From Erwinia sp. 198 (GTDB lineage: Bacteria > Pseudomonadota > Gammaproteobacteria > Enterobacterales > Enterobacteriaceae): 64,000 nucleotides of DNA. Below the pieces are notes generated by a model that searched no databases, was not told where the DNA came from, and saw nothing but the letters and a program-made list of their open reading frames with translations. Where the stretch lies: contig NZ_RHUM01000002.1 of NCBI RefSeq assembly GCF_003937915.1, positions 248,001 through 312,000 on the forward strand, given 5' to 3'. Numbering within the stretch: position 1 is the first letter of the stretch; each line of letters begins with the position of its first letter. Positions 50,387-60,819 of the stretch are shown piece by piece. A program made the translations under genes and the position numbers.

Positions 50387-51295
50387 TTAACGATCTTTCG
50401 GGTCGAGTGCGTCACGCAGACCATCGCCGATAAAGTTGAAACAGAACAGCGTCACCACCAGAAAACCGGCCGGAAACAGCAGCAGCCACGGCGAGACTTC
50501 CATCGAGTTGGCGCCGTCGCTGAGCAGCGCGCCCCAGCTGCTCAACGGCTCCTGCGTGCCCAGGCCTAAGAAGCTGAGGAAGGACTCAAACAGGATCATG
50601 CTCGGCACCAGCAGCGAGGCATAGACCACCACCACGCCCAGCACGTTGGGCACGATATGGCGCAGCACGATGCTGGCGGTAGAAACGCCGCCGACATGCG
50701 CCGCCTCGATAAACTCTTTGCGCTTCAGGCTGAGCGTCTGGCCGCGTACGATACGCGCCATATCCAGCCAGGAAACCAGCCCGATCGCGACAAATATCAG
50801 CAGGATATTACGGCCAAAAAAGGTCACCAGCAGGATCACGAAGAACATAAACGGAAAGGAATTGAGGATTTCCAGCAGGCGCATCATCACCGAATCAACT
50901 TTGCCACCCAGATAACCCGCCAGCGAGCCATAAAGCGTGCCGACCAGCACCGCCACCAGCGCGGAAGCAATGCCGACCATCAGCGAGATACGCCCACCGA
51001 TCGCCACGCGCACCAGCAGATCGCGTCCCGACGAATCCGTGCCGAAGTAGTGCTTAGACACCATATCCGGCGCGCTGGACATCATGCCCCAGTCGGTATC
51101 ATCGTAGGTGAACGAGGAGAGCATGGGCGCGAAGATCACAAAGAGCGCAATCAGCACCAGCACGCTCAGGCTGGCCAGCGCCGCCCGGTTATGAATAAAG
51201 CGACGGCGGGCATCCTGCCACAGGCTGCGGCCTTCGATCTCCAGCTTTTCGCTAAAGGCGTCGAGAGCTTCGCTGTTTTTCTTACTCAGTATCAT
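50387..51295 (-). CDS. oppC: Oligopeptide ABC transporter permease OppC
   Basis: The 302-residue inner-membrane protein has about six helices and a long N-terminal soluble region. The EAA-loop coupling motif is seen in [20 protein letters not shown] split by short turns. It forms the membrane channel with OppB. It lies 14 nt after oppB. Confidence 0.97.
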   Translation of the reverse strand: MILSKKNSEALDAFSEKLEIEGRSLWQDARRRFIHNRAALASLSVLVLIALFVIFAPMLSSFTYDDTDWGMMSSAPDMVSKHYFGTDSSGRDLLVRVAIGGRISLMVGIASALVAVLVGTLYGSLAGYLGGKVDSVMMRLLEILNSFPFMFFVILLVTFFGRNILLIFVAIGLVSWLDMARIVRGQTLSLKRKEFIEAAHVGGVSTASIVLRHIVPNVLGVVVVYASLLVPSMILFESFLSFLGLGTQEPLSSWGALLSDGANSMEVSPWLLLFPAGFLVVTLFCFNFIGDGLRDALDPKDR

Positions 51296-51309
51296 GGCGA
51301 ACTCCGCGA

Positions 51310-52230
51310 TTAATAACGAATTTTTGGATCGATAACCGCATAAAGCACGTCAACGATCGCGTTAAAAAGAATGGTCAATACGCCGACCAGAATGGTCAGG
51401 CTGAGCACCAGCGAGTAGTCGCGGTTCAGCGCGCCATTCACGAACAGCTGCCCAATGCCCGGCAGGCCGTAAATGGTTTCGATAACCATTGAACCGGTAA
51501 TAATGCCGACAAACGCGGGGCCAAGGTAGGAGAGCACCGGCAGCATCGCAGGCTTCAGCGCGTGGCGCAGAATAATGCGACGCATCGGCAGCCCTTTAGC
51601 GCGCGCCGTGCGAATAAAGTTAGCGTGAAGCACCTCAATCATTGAGCCACGCGTAATACGGGCGATGCTGGCGATATAGGCCAGCGACAGCGCCACCATC
51701 GGTAAAATCATGTACTGGATAGCCCCGCCGTTCCAGCCGCCCCCCGGCAGCCATTTAAGCACGATGGCGAACACCAGCACCAGCAGCGGCGCCACCACAA
51801 AGCTGGGGATCACCACGCCGGTCATCGCCACGCCCATCACCAGGAAATCCCATTTGCTGTTCTGCTTCAGCGCGGCTATTACGCCCGCCGTCACGCCCAG
51901 CACAATCGCCAGAATAAAAGCAGCCAAGCCCAGTTTGGCCGATACCGGAAAGGCGTGCCCGACCAGGTAGTTAACCGTATAGTCTTTGTATTTAAACGAC
52001 GGCCCAAAGTCGCCGCGCGCCAGCTGGATCAAATAGTCCAGATACTGTTTCCAGATGGGATCGTTTAAATGGTATTTGGCTTCGATGTTCGCCATCACTT
52101 CGGGCGACAGCGTACGCTCGCCGGTAAAAGGGCTGCCTGGTGCGAGGCGCATCATAAAGAAAGAGATAGTAATCAGGATCAGTAACGTCGGAATCGCTTC
52201 CAGAAAACGACGAAAAATAAATTTTAACAT
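51310..52230 (-). CDS. oppB: Oligopeptide ABC transporter permease OppB
   Basis: The 306-residue permease equals E. coli OppB, with six transmembrane helices. Its EAA loop is in NFIRTARAKGLPMRRIILRH. An intercistronic hairpin separates it from oppA, which usually lowers expression relative to the binding protein. Confidence 0.97.
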   Translation of the reverse strand: MLKFIFRRFLEAIPTLLILITISFFMMRLAPGSPFTGERTLSPEVMANIEAKYHLNDPIWKQYLDYLIQLARGDFGPSFKYKDYTVNYLVGHAFPVSAKLGLAAFILAIVLGVTAGVIAALKQNSKWDFLVMGVAMTGVVIPSFVVAPLLVLVFAIVLKWLPGGGWNGGAIQYMILPMVALSLAYIASIARITRGSMIEVLHANFIRTARAKGLPMRRIILRHALKPAMLPVLSYLGPAFVGIITGSMVIETIYGLPGIGQLFVNGALNRDYSLVLSLTILVGVLTILFNAIVDVLYAVIDPKIRY

Positions 52231-52279
52231 TGCCCGTACCTGCTGGCCTGTGCTTCAGCACTGCTCAAAAGAATTACAT

Positions 52280-52298
52280 GGGGGAAGCGTCTTCCCCC
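52280..52298 (-). terminator. oppA-oppB intercistronic hairpin (partial terminator)
   Basis: GGGGGAAG / CTTCCCCC with loop ACG lies 8 nt after the oppA stop and 50 nt before oppB. Only a weak T-rich flank follows on the minus strand, so it may attenuate or protect the oppA mRNA 3' end while allowing some readthrough. Confidence 0.65.
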
Positions 52299-52305
52299 GA
52301 TTTTT

Positions 52306-53934
52306 TTAGTGTTTGATGATGTAAAGATTTTTATCGTACAGATAGTTCAACGGATCTTTGCCGGTATAGCCGCCGACGTAAGGCTTAACCAGGCGCGTAT
52401 TGGCGTAGTAGAACACCGGCGCAATGGTCGAATCTTTATCCAGCTGCTGCTCCGCCTGGGTATATGCCTTACTGCGGACCGCTTCGTCGCTGGCCGCCGT
52501 GGCCGATGCCATAATTTTGTCGAAGGCTGGCGATTTATAGTGCGACGTATTGTTGCTGCTGTCGGACAACATGGTGTTCAGGAAAGAAGTCGGCTCGTTA
52601 TAGTCTGCACACCAGGCGGCGCGCGCCACGTCAAAATTGCCCTGATGACGGGTATCCAGGAAGGTTTTCCACTCCTGGTTATTAAGCTTGATATTGACGC
52701 CGAGGTTTTTCTTCCAGATCGACGAAACGGCGATAGCCAGCTTCTTATGCAGGTCGGAAGTGTTATAGAGCAGCTCAAAAGTCAGCGGCTTGTCGGCAGT
52801 GTAACCCGCTTCCGCCAGCAGTTTTTTCGCCTCTTCGTTACGCTTCTCCTGCGTCCAGCTCATCCATTCCGGCTTGACCAAATCGGCCCCGTCAATGGCC
52901 GGCGGCGTATAGCTCCAGGCGGGCTGCTGGCCCTGTGCCAGCACCTTGTTGACCATGATATCGCGGTCCAGCCCCAGCTTCAGCGCGGCGCGGACGCGGG
53001 GATCGTTAAATGGCGCTTTCTGGTTGTTGAGTTCGTAATAATAAGTGCAGAGATAAGGATCGACGCGCAGTTCCTTCGGATTCTCTTTTTTCAGCTTTTT
53101 AAACAGCTCAATCGGCAGGTTGGTATAGGTCATATCGCTGCCGTTGCTGCTGAAGTAGCGGTTAACGTCGTTAACCTCAGACGGGATCGGCAGAAAAGTG
53201 ACCTTATCCAGCACGGTATGCGCATTGTCCCAATACTGCGGGTTACGCACCACGACGATGCGCTCGTTAATAATGTGTTCCTGTAGCTTATAGGCGCCGT
53301 TGCCGACCCAGTTTTCCGGCTGCGTCCACTTTTCGCCAGCCTTGTCGATAGCGGGTTTATAAACCGGCGACATGGATGGGTGGATCAGCAGCTTATAAAA
53401 ATAAGGTACCGATTCGGTCAGCGTGACCTGAAGCGTATGGGCATCAAGCGCCTTTACGCCAAGCTGGTCGGGCTTCTGTTTGCCTGCAATAATATCGTCG
53501 ATATTGGCCAGATGCCCGTATTGCAGGTAGCTGGCGTAAGGCGATGCCGTTTTAGGATCGGCCAGGCGCTGCCAGCTATAGACGAAATCCTGGGCGGTAA
53601 CCGGCTCGCCGTTAGACCATTTGGCGTTATTGCGCAGATGGAAAGTCCAGACTTTGCCGTCCTTGTTTTCCCAGCTTTCCGCTACGCCCGGGATCGGATG
53701 GCCGTTGGCGTCATTGATCAGCAGCCCTTCCAGCAGATCGTAGCTGACGTTAGATTCCGGCACGCCTTCGATTTTATGAGGATCCAGCGACTGCACTTCG
53801 TCGCCGTTGCCTTTGATCAGCTCCTGTTTAGCGGCAAGCTGCACGCCAGCGGGCACCGTGGCGGCCGATGCCATGCCGGTCAGCGCGCTCAGAATACCCA
53901 GCGCCAGCAGGCGCTTTTTCGTGATGTTGGTCAT
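52306..53934 (-). CDS. oppA: Periplasmic oligopeptide-binding protein OppA
   Basis: The 542-residue protein (E. coli 543) has a signal peptide (about 1-25, cleavage near ASAAT) and the SBP family-5 fold. It delivers di- to pentapeptides to OppBC. SLDPHKIEGVPESN near residue 50 and AAWCADYNEPTSFLNTM near 430 are diagnostic. It is followed by oppBCDF. A second oppA-like gene lies upstream. Confidence 0.97.
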   Translation of the reverse strand: MTNITKKRLLALGILSALTGMASAATVPAGVQLAAKQELIKGNGDEVQSLDPHKIEGVPESNVSYDLLEGLLINDANGHPIPGVAESWENKDGKVWTFHLRNNAKWSNGEPVTAQDFVYSWQRLADPKTASPYASYLQYGHLANIDDIIAGKQKPDQLGVKALDAHTLQVTLTESVPYFYKLLIHPSMSPVYKPAIDKAGEKWTQPENWVGNGAYKLQEHIINERIVVVRNPQYWDNAHTVLDKVTFLPIPSEVNDVNRYFSSNGSDMTYTNLPIELFKKLKKENPKELRVDPYLCTYYYELNNQKAPFNDPRVRAALKLGLDRDIMVNKVLAQGQQPAWSYTPPAIDGADLVKPEWMSWTQEKRNEEAKKLLAEAGYTADKPLTFELLYNTSDLHKKLAIAVSSIWKKNLGVNIKLNNQEWKTFLDTRHQGNFDVARAAWCADYNEPTSFLNTMLSDSSNNTSHYKSPAFDKIMASATAASDEAVRSKAYTQAEQQLDKDSTIAPVFYYANTRLVKPYVGGYTGKDPLNYLYDKNLYIIKH

Positions 53935-54080
53935 TTTGCTACTCCAGTTTTTATTATTACCGGGACGCTTTAGCTGTCCCTCTTTGCCGGGCCACGGCTC
54001 ATGACGGGGAACGAATACGTCACGGCCGTTTTTTATTTGCCCTGGCTGCTGTCATCACTTGCTACTACCTTCCTTACAAA

Positions 54081-55700
54081 TCAATGCTTTATAATATATA
54101 AATATTTTATATCCGGCTGATCCTGCGGATCTTTACCGGTAAAACCGCCAACCCAGGGCTTGATCAACCTTGCGCTGACCCGGTAATAAACAGGGACGAT
54201 AGCGGAATCGCGATCGAGCTGCCGCTCGGCCTGCTGATAAAGCGAGGCGCGCTGCGCGGTATCGCCGGCCGACAGCGTTTTTGCCAGCAGCTCGTCGAAT
54301 TTATCGCTCTTATAGAACGCCGTGTTGTTGGAGGAGTGGCTCTGCATGGCGTTAAGAAAGGTGGAGGGCTCGTTGTAGTCGGCACACCAGGTAGCGCGAG
54401 CCACCTCAAAATCGCCCTGACGCCGGGTATCCAGCATGGTTTTCCACTCCTGATTATCCAGCGTGACCTGCGCGCCCAGGTTTTTCTGCCACATTGAAGC
54501 CGCAGCGATAGCCTGCTTCTTATTCAAATCGGACGTGTTATAAAGCAGCCGGAAGCGCAGCGGTTTTTCCGCGCTATAGCCTGCCTCGCTCAGCAAGGCC
54601 TTTGCCTGTTCGTTGCGCTGTTGCTGAGTCAGCTTCATCCAGGCGGGTGGAGGTAAATCCGCGCCGTCAATAAAAGGCGGGGTAAAACCACCCGCCGGGA
54701 TTTGCCCCTGCCCCATAATCTTGTTGGCGATAATATCGCGATCCAGGGTCAGCTTGACCGCCGTACGCACGCGCGGATCGTTAAACGGCGGTCGCTTATT
54801 ATTCAGTTCATAATAGAAGGTGCACAGCAGCGGGCTGACGCGCACCTGAGTGCCCAGCGTTTTCTTCAGCATGGGAAAAAGCTCGGGCGGCAACACGCTG
54901 TTGGTCATATCGATTTCGCCGCTGCGATAGCGGTTAACATCGGTCGCTTCAGAAGTTATGGGCAGGAAGGTGGCCGTTTCGATCGTCGTCTGCGAATTAT
55001 TCCAGTAGCGCGGATTGCGCTTCAGCACGATTTTCTCATTGATTACCCAGTCGCTGAGGGTATAGGCGCCGTTGCCGACATAGTGCGCAGGCTGCGTCCA
55101 CTTCTCGCCCCACTGCTCGACGGCTTTACGGTTTACCGGCTTCAGCGCCGCGTTAACCGCCAGCGCGATAAAGTAAGGCACCGGCTTGCTCAGCACTATC
55201 TGCAGATGCGTGTCGTCAATCGCGCGGACGCCAAGACTTGTCGGTGGTTTTTTTCCGGCCAGGATCTGATCAATGTTTTCAATATGCGCGTATTGCAGAT
55301 AGCTGGCATAGGGCGAAGCCGTTTGCGGATCGGCCAGGCGCTGCCAGCTGTAAACGAAATCCTGTGCGGTTACCGGCTCGCCGTTGCTCCACGTGGCCTT
55401 ACGCAGCGTAAAATTCCAGACTTTGCCCGCCTCGCTGTGCCAGCTCTCCGCCATACCCGGCACGATATGGCCATTGTTGTCGGTAGCCACCAGCCCTTCC
55501 AGCAGGTTAATGACCACGTTGCTTTCCGGCACGCCCTCAATTTTTTGCGGATCCAGCGTGGAAACTTCGCCGCCGTTATTAATCGTGATGCTTTGCTGCG
55601 GGGCCAGCGCAATGCCTGCGGGCGCAGCGCTCAGGGAGGAAGCGGTCAACGCGCTACAGACAGCGACGGCCAGCTTCAGAGGCTTTAGCAATAATCTCAT
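54081..55700 (-). CDS. Second OppA/MppA-like peptide-binding protein
   Basis: The 539-residue product is a clear paralogue of the OppA encoded next door, sharing TLDPQKIEGVPESN, DFVYSWQRLADPQTASPYASY split in pieces, and ATWCADYNEPSTFLNAMQS. A signal peptide spans about residues 1-26 (ending SLSAAPAG). It has no permease genes of its own and probably shares OppBCDF. It may be MppA-like, preferring murein tripeptide, but this cannot be decided from the sequence. ATG 55700 gives the signal peptide; the longer frame lacks one. Confidence 0.9.
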   Translation of the reverse strand: MRLLLKPLKLAVAVCSALTASSLSAAPAGIALAPQQSITINNGGEVSTLDPQKIEGVPESNVVINLLEGLVATDNNGHIVPGMAESWHSEAGKVWNFTLRKATWSNGEPVTAQDFVYSWQRLADPQTASPYASYLQYAHIENIDQILAGKKPPTSLGVRAIDDTHLQIVLSKPVPYFIALAVNAALKPVNRKAVEQWGEKWTQPAHYVGNGAYTLSDWVINEKIVLKRNPRYWNNSQTTIETATFLPITSEATDVNRYRSGEIDMTNSVLPPELFPMLKKTLGTQVRVSPLLCTFYYELNNKRPPFNDPRVRTAVKLTLDRDIIANKIMGQGQIPAGGFTPPFIDGADLPPPAWMKLTQQQRNEQAKALLSEAGYSAEKPLRFRLLYNTSDLNKKQAIAAASMWQKNLGAQVTLDNQEWKTMLDTRRQGDFEVARATWCADYNEPSTFLNAMQSHSSNNTAFYKSDKFDELLAKTLSAGDTAQRASLYQQAERQLDRDSAIVPVYYRVSARLIKPWVGGFTGKDPQDQPDIKYLYIIKH

Positions 55701-56295
55701 TAAACGATTTCTACCTCTGTACGAAAATTTCTGACGTAAACGTTGCCTGACAGGCTTTGCACATCTGATGCCAGTTTTGTCCGCTGAAGCAAAACCTATC
55801 AGATGCCGACTTTTCGCGCCAAGGTAAAATAACGAAAATGTTAACCAATTCTCTTTTATCACGAATAAATTAACGGGCGTGCAACTTATTTTGAACAGAG
55901 AAGTTAATTTAATATATTGATTTTTGATGGTTTTATTTATAAATTCGCTAATTCTCCCTGTTAATTGTCTGTCACAGCAGCGTTGAGGCTATAAGCTCTG
56001 TTTCGCAGCATAAAATAGCAGGTAAAAACCTTATCATGACGTTTAATGTGTGACATGCGCATAATAACAGCGATAAAATTTGTTATTGAAATAACATTTT
56101 CTGCTGAGCTTCTGAAAAAGAATTATTTTTCAGTAATTACATTAATAATCTGCGCCGCTGGTTAAGCCACAAGAATATTTGCACTAAAAAAGGGCATTGC
56201 GCCCTCGTTTTGCACAGTTTTGGGGCGCCATTTTATTGCATCAGTAAATTAAGCGCAGATTATGCCTCTACGGCCCCTTTTTATAGTGAGGAGTT
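55701..56295. other. AT-rich region between second oppA and ychE
   Basis: Nearly 600 nt, AT-rich, carrying the promoter region of the second oppA on its left and the ychE terminator near 56186-56205 on its right. No ORF with a convincing start is visible. Length would allow a regulatory leader or small RNA, but none is recognised. Confidence 0.45.
56186..56205 (-). terminator. Probable terminator of ychE
   Basis: On the minus strand AGGGC / GCCCT with loop GCAAT is followed by six T. It lies about 90 nt past the ychE stop. Confidence 0.65.
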
Positions 56296-56943
56296 TTATC
56301 CCACCAGTCCTGGAAACAGCGCTCTGACGCCGGTAACGATAAATTCGATACCCAACGCCATCAGCAACAGTCCCATAATACGGGTGATCACGTTAATTCC
56401 CGTCTGCCCCAGCGCCCTGACCATCAGCGGCGCTGCGCGAAACAGCAGCCAGCAGCAGACGGCAAAAAGCGCAATCGCCACGCTAAAGCCAAGCAGGTTC
56501 ACCCAGCTGTGATAACGGGTGCTCCAGACAATGGTCGAGCTGATGGCGCCAGGTCCTGCCATTAAAGGCAGCGCCAGCGGCACTACGCCCACACTTTCGC
56601 GAACCGCGGTTTCTGTCTTTTCCTGCTTGTTCTGTTTATCCTCGCCCAGCTTGCCGCTGATCATCGACATCGCGATAGTGACCACCAGTATTCCACCCGC
56701 GATACGGAAAGAATCAATCGAGATGCCGAACAGATGCAGAATGGCGTCACCTAAAAACAGCGAGGTCCAGAGGATAATGGCGACGGAAAGGCTGGCCGTC
56801 AGATTGGTTTTGTTCCGCGCGGCCGGTAGCTGATAGCTGGTCATACTGATAAAAACGGGAATAATGCCGACCGGGTTTACCAGCGCAAAAAGCCCGACGA
56901 AAAATTTTATATAGCCTGACAGGTCGAGGATGGTCGGGTTCAC
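56296..56943 (-). CDS. ychE: MarC/UPF0056-family inner membrane protein YchE
   Basis: The 215-residue protein equals E. coli YchE, with about six transmembrane helices and the family blocks LFALVNPVGIIPVFI and PLALPLMAGPGAIS. The substrate or role is unknown. It is divergent from adhE. Confidence 0.94.
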   Translation of the reverse strand: MNPTILDLSGYIKFFVGLFALVNPVGIIPVFISMTSYQLPAARNKTNLTASLSVAIILWTSLFLGDAILHLFGISIDSFRIAGGILVVTIAMSMISGKLGEDKQNKQEKTETAVRESVGVVPLALPLMAGPGAISSTIVWSTRYHSWVNLLGFSVAIALFAVCCWLLFRAAPLMVRALGQTGINVITRIMGLLLMALGIEFIVTGVRALFPGLVG

Positions 56944-57400
56944 ACTTTACTCCAGTAAGGGGGATGTCGCTTAACGCATCGGTCAAGCCCGGACTGCCGT
57001 GGGCATGCCTGCTCCGACAGCCTGTTAAGCAGTTAATTACTCTAATAATTCATATATTAGCAAACTATAGCGCTAATAATTTAGCCTGCCCGGCAAATGT
57101 AGCCTATTGAAAATTCAGGCAACAGGCCGTAAAGCCTCTGCTGAAAGGTGTCAGCATGGATAGTTCTTGATCTACATCAAAATCATCGGCCAGACCTGTG
57201 CGTACTATTGTACTCAGTAAACGGAATTACCCGCAGATTAACCGCCTGTAACGGTAATGATGCATAGACTCTTTTAGTAAACCTGTAGAACCTGAAAGCC
57301 AAAAAGCCAGCACGTTTGGTTAACAACCAGGCACCCTTGTCTATAATTTACAGTTCTGACTTGTTTACTAACAGAGTTTAACTTTCATCAGGAGAGCATT
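56944..57400. other. ychE-adhE regulatory region
   Basis: This 457-nt region holds a perfect FNR box at 57167-57180 and the adhE ribosome binding site (CAGGAG). Long adhE leaders are known in E. coli, where several regulators act. No further gene is seen. Confidence 0.55.
57167..57180. promoter_or_regulatory. FNR box upstream of adhE
   Basis: TTGATCTACATCAA matches the FNR consensus TTGAT-N4-ATCAA perfectly, 220 nt before the adhE start. AdhE is an anaerobic enzyme, so oxygen control fits. Confidence 0.7.
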
Positions 57401-60076
57401 ATGGCCGTTACTAATGTTGCTGAGCTTAACGCACTGGTCGAACGTGTAAAGAAAGCCCAGCGAGAGTACGCGAATTTCACTCAGGAACAGGTCGACAAGA
57501 TTTTCCGTGCTGCCGCTCTGGCCGCTGCCGACGCCCGCATTCCCCTGGCTAAAATGGCCGTAGCGGAATCCGGAATGGGGATTGTTGAAGATAAAGTTAT
57601 CAAAAACCATTTCGCCTCTGAATATATCTATAACGCCTATAAAGATGAGAAAACCTGCGGTATTCTCGAAACGGATGACACCTTCGGCACCATCACTATC
57701 GCCGAACCTACCGGCCTGATCTGCGGCATTGTACCTACCACTAACCCAACGTCCACCGCTATCTTTAAAGCGTTGATTAGCCTCAAAACCCGCAACGGTA
57801 TTATCTTTTCTCCGCACCCGCGCGCTAAAGACGCCACCAACAAAGCGGCGGACATCGTGCTGCAGGCGGCTATCGCCGCCGGCGCACCAAAAGATATTAT
57901 CGGCTGGATTGACGCACCTTCCGTGGAGCTTTCCAATCAGCTGATGCACCACCCGGATATTAACCTCATCCTCGCGACCGGCGGGCCTGGCATGGTGAAA
58001 GCGGCCTATAGCTCCGGTAAACCGGCTATCGGCGTCGGTGCCGGTAATACCCCGGTAGTGATTGACGAGACGGCGGATATTAAACGCGCCGTGGCTTCCA
58101 TTCTGATGTCCAAGACCTTTGATAACGGCGTAATCTGCGCATCTGAACAGTCTGTTATCGTGGTGGATTCCGCTTACGACGCCGTACGTGAACGCTTCGC
58201 CAGCCACGGCGGCTATCTGCTGCAGGGCAAAGAGCTGAAAGCGGTACAGGATATCATCCTGAAAAACGGCGGTCTGAACGCGGCGATTGTGGGCCAGCCA
58301 GCGGTGAAAATTGCCGAAATGGCAGGCATCAGCGTACCGTCCAGCACCAAAATCCTGATTGGCGAAGTCAAGCTGGTTGATGAGTCCGAACCTTTCGCGC
58401 ATGAAAAACTTTCCCCTACGCTTGCCATGTACCGTGCAAAAGATTTTGAAGATGCGGTCAGCAAAGCGGAGAAACTGGTGGCAATGGGCGGGATCGGTCA
58501 CACCTCTTGCCTGTACACCGATCAGGATAACGAGCGTGAGCGCGTTAACTACTTCGGCGACAGAATGAAAACCGCGCGTATTCTGATTAATACTCCGGCT
58601 TCGCAGGGGGGCATCGGCGACCTGTATAACTTTAAACTTGCTCCGTCACTGACGCTCGGCTGCGGCTCCTGGGGCGGCAACTCTATCTCCGAGAACGTAG
58701 GACCTAAACATCTGATCAACAAGAAAACCGTGGCCAAGCGAGCAGAAAATATGTTGTGGCATAAACTTCCTAAGTCTATCTACTTCCGCCGCGGTTCCCT
58801 GCCTATCGCCATGGAAGAAGTGGCGACCGACGGTGCTAAACGCGCCTTTATCGTTACTGACCGTTATCTGTTTAACAACGGCTATGCGGATAAGGTGGTA
58901 TCGGTATTGAAATCTCACGGCCTTGAAACCGAAGTGTTCTTTGAAGTCGAAGCGGATCCGACGCTGAGCATCGTGCGTAAGGGCGCGGAGCAGATGAACT
59001 CCTTCAAACCGGACGTGATTATTGCTCTCGGCGGCGGTTCGCCAATGGATGCGGCAAAAATTATGTGGGTGATGTACGAGCATCCCGAAACCCATTTCGA
59101 AGAGCTGGCCCTGCGCTTTATGGATATCCGTAAACGTATCTATAAATTCCCGAAAATGGGCGTGAAGGCGAAGATGATTGCCATTACCACCACTTCCGGC
59201 ACAGGTTCAGAAGTCACGCCTTTTGCGGTGGTGACCGATGACGCGACGGGCCAGAAATATCCGCTGGCTGACTATGCGCTGACGCCGGATATGGCTATCG
59301 TTGACGCCAACCTGGTAATGAACATGCCGAAGTCACTGTGCGCTTTTGGCGGTCTGGATGCCGTGACCCACGCGCTGGAAGCCTATGTCTCCGTACTGGC
59401 TAACGAATATTCCGACGGCCAGGCGCTACAGGCGCTGAAGCTGCTGCAGGAAAATTTACCGGCGAGCTATCGTGACGGCGCGAAAAATCCTGTTGCTCGC
59501 GAGCGCGTCCATAACGCCGCGACCATCGCCGGCATCGCTTTTGCCAACGCCTTCCTTGGCGTCTGTCACTCCATGGCGCACAAGTTAGGCTCTGAGTTCC
59601 ATATTCCACACGGTCTGGCTAACGCCCTGTTGATCGGCAACGTTATCCGCTACAACGCTAACGATAACCCAACCAAGCAGACGGCGTTCAGCCAGTACGA
59701 TCGCCCGCAGGCTCGCCGCCGCTATGCTGAAATAGCCGACCATCTGCGTCTTAGCGCGCCTGGTGACCGTACCGCCCAGAAAATTGAAAAACTGCTTGCA
59801 TGGCTCGAAGGGATGAAGGCGGAACTGGGTATCCCTAAATCGATTCGCGAGGCTGGCGTACAGGAAGCGGACTTCCTGGCAAAAGTGGATAAGCTGGCGG
59901 AAGATGCCTTTGACGACCAGTGTACCGGTGCTAACCCACGCTATCCGCTGATTGCCGAGCTGAAGCAAATTATGATGGATACCTTTTACGGTCGTGAATA
60001 CGTAGAGCCTTTCGATTCCGTAGCCGAAGCTCTGGTGGCGCAGCCGGTCGAAATGCGCAAGAAAGTGAAAAAATAA
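57401..60076 (+). CDS. adhE: Bifunctional acetaldehyde-CoA/alcohol dehydrogenase AdhE
   Basis: The 891-residue fusion equals E. coli AdhE and reduces acetyl-CoA to acetaldehyde and then ethanol, regenerating NAD+ in fermentation. The N-terminal aldehyde dehydrogenase domain (1-440) has catalytic C246 in NGVICASEQS. The C-terminal iron-dependent alcohol dehydrogenase (about 450-870) has GGGSPMDAAK, TTSGTGSEVT and metal histidines in CHSMAHKLG. AdhE forms long filaments called spirosomes. CAGGAG precedes the ATG. Confidence 0.98.
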   Translation: MAVTNVAELNALVERVKKAQREYANFTQEQVDKIFRAAALAAADARIPLAKMAVAESGMGIVEDKVIKNHFASEYIYNAYKDEKTCGILETDDTFGTITIAEPTGLICGIVPTTNPTSTAIFKALISLKTRNGIIFSPHPRAKDATNKAADIVLQAAIAAGAPKDIIGWIDAPSVELSNQLMHHPDINLILATGGPGMVKAAYSSGKPAIGVGAGNTPVVIDETADIKRAVASILMSKTFDNGVICASEQSVIVVDSAYDAVRERFASHGGYLLQGKELKAVQDIILKNGGLNAAIVGQPAVKIAEMAGISVPSSTKILIGEVKLVDESEPFAHEKLSPTLAMYRAKDFEDAVSKAEKLVAMGGIGHTSCLYTDQDNERERVNYFGDRMKTARILINTPASQGGIGDLYNFKLAPSLTLGCGSWGGNSISENVGPKHLINKKTVAKRAENMLWHKLPKSIYFRRGSLPIAMEEVATDGAKRAFIVTDRYLFNNGYADKVVSVLKSHGLETEVFFEVEADPTLSIVRKGAEQMNSFKPDVIIALGGGSPMDAAKIMWVMYEHPETHFEELALRFMDIRKRIYKFPKMGVKAKMIAITTTSGTGSEVTPFAVVTDDATGQKYPLADYALTPDMAIVDANLVMNMPKSLCAFGGLDAVTHALEAYVSVLANEYSDGQALQALKLLQENLPASYRDGAKNPVARERVHNAATIAGIAFANAFLGVCHSMAHKLGSEFHIPHGLANALLIGNVIRYNANDNPTKQTAFSQYDRPQARRRYAEIADHLRLSAPGDRTAQKIEKLLAWLEGMKAELGIPKSIREAGVQEADFLAKVDKLAEDAFDDQCTGANPRYPLIAELKQIMMDTFYGREYVEPFDSVAEALVAQPVEMRKKVKK

Positions 60077-60090
60077 TCTAACCTGACTGA

Positions 60091-60115
60091 AACCCGCCGC
60101 AAGGCGGGTTTTTTT
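60091..60115 (+). terminator. Intrinsic terminator of adhE
   Basis: AACCCGCC / GGCGGGTT with loop GCAA is followed by a run of T, 15 nt after the adhE stop. Confidence 0.9.
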
Positions 60116-60195
60116 ATCCTTAAGCCAGGCTAATCATCCTGCGCGCATTCAGCCTTAAAAATCGTTCTGGTTTCGTCGTGTCGCCTCTACTCCTT

Positions 60196-60819
60196 TCAGG
60201 CTGGCTTACGGCCTTTTTCCCCATAAACCGCCTCCAGCGAGTGCTGCTCAAGCGCCGCCTTATAATGCTTACGGCAGACGGAGACGTAACGCTCATTGCC
60301 GCCAATCACTACCTGCTCGCCTTCATCGTAAGGCTCGCCATTTTCATCGACTCTTAATACCATTCCCGCTTTTCTTCCGCAGTGGCAAACTGTTTTCAGC
60401 TCGACCAGCTTGTCGGCCCAGGCAAGAAGATAGTGGCTGCCGCTAAATAATTCCCCGCGAAAATCGGTTCGCAACCCATAACAGAGAACGGGAATATCCA
60501 GATTATCTACCACGTCCGATAACGCTTTTACCTGCTCCCTGGTCAGAAATTGCGATTCATCTATCAGCACGCAGTGAACCGGTTCCATTTGCTGCTCTGC
60601 TTTTATCTCATCAAAAAGTGCCGTGTCGTTATTATACAATTTTGCTGGAGAAGAAAGGCCAATTCGCGAACTCACTTTGCCCGATCCAAAACGATTATCA
60701 ATTTCTGCGGTATAGACAAGCGTGCGCATCCCGCGCTCATGATAGTTATATGAGGACTGCAATAGCGCAGTCGATTTACCTGCATTCATTACGGAATAAT
60801 AAAAATAAAGCTGAGCCAT
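60196..60819 (-). CDS. tdk: Thymidine kinase
   Basis: The 207-residue class-II thymidine kinase (E. coli 205) salvages thymidine to dTMP. The P-loop is VMNAGKST near residue 10, the Walker B region is CVLIDESQF near 85, and zinc cysteines occur in [11 protein letters not shown] 60819 gives the family N-terminus MAQLYFYYS. It is convergent with adhE. Confidence 0.96.
   Translation of the reverse strand: MAQLYFYYSVMNAGKSTALLQSSYNYHERGMRTLVYTAEIDNRFGSGKVSSRIGLSSPAKLYNNDTALFDEIKAEQQMEPVHCVLIDESQFLTREQVKALSDVVDNLDIPVLCYGLRTDFRGELFSGSHYLLAWADKLVELKTVCHCGRKAGMVLRVDENGEPYDEGEQVVIGGNERYVSVCRKHYKAALEQHSLEAVYGEKGRKPA

Noticed and set aside
52309-53286. 325-codon plus-strand frame opposite oppA
   Set aside because: Shadow frame; a similar one occurs opposite the second oppA, as expected of paralogues with the same codon bias.
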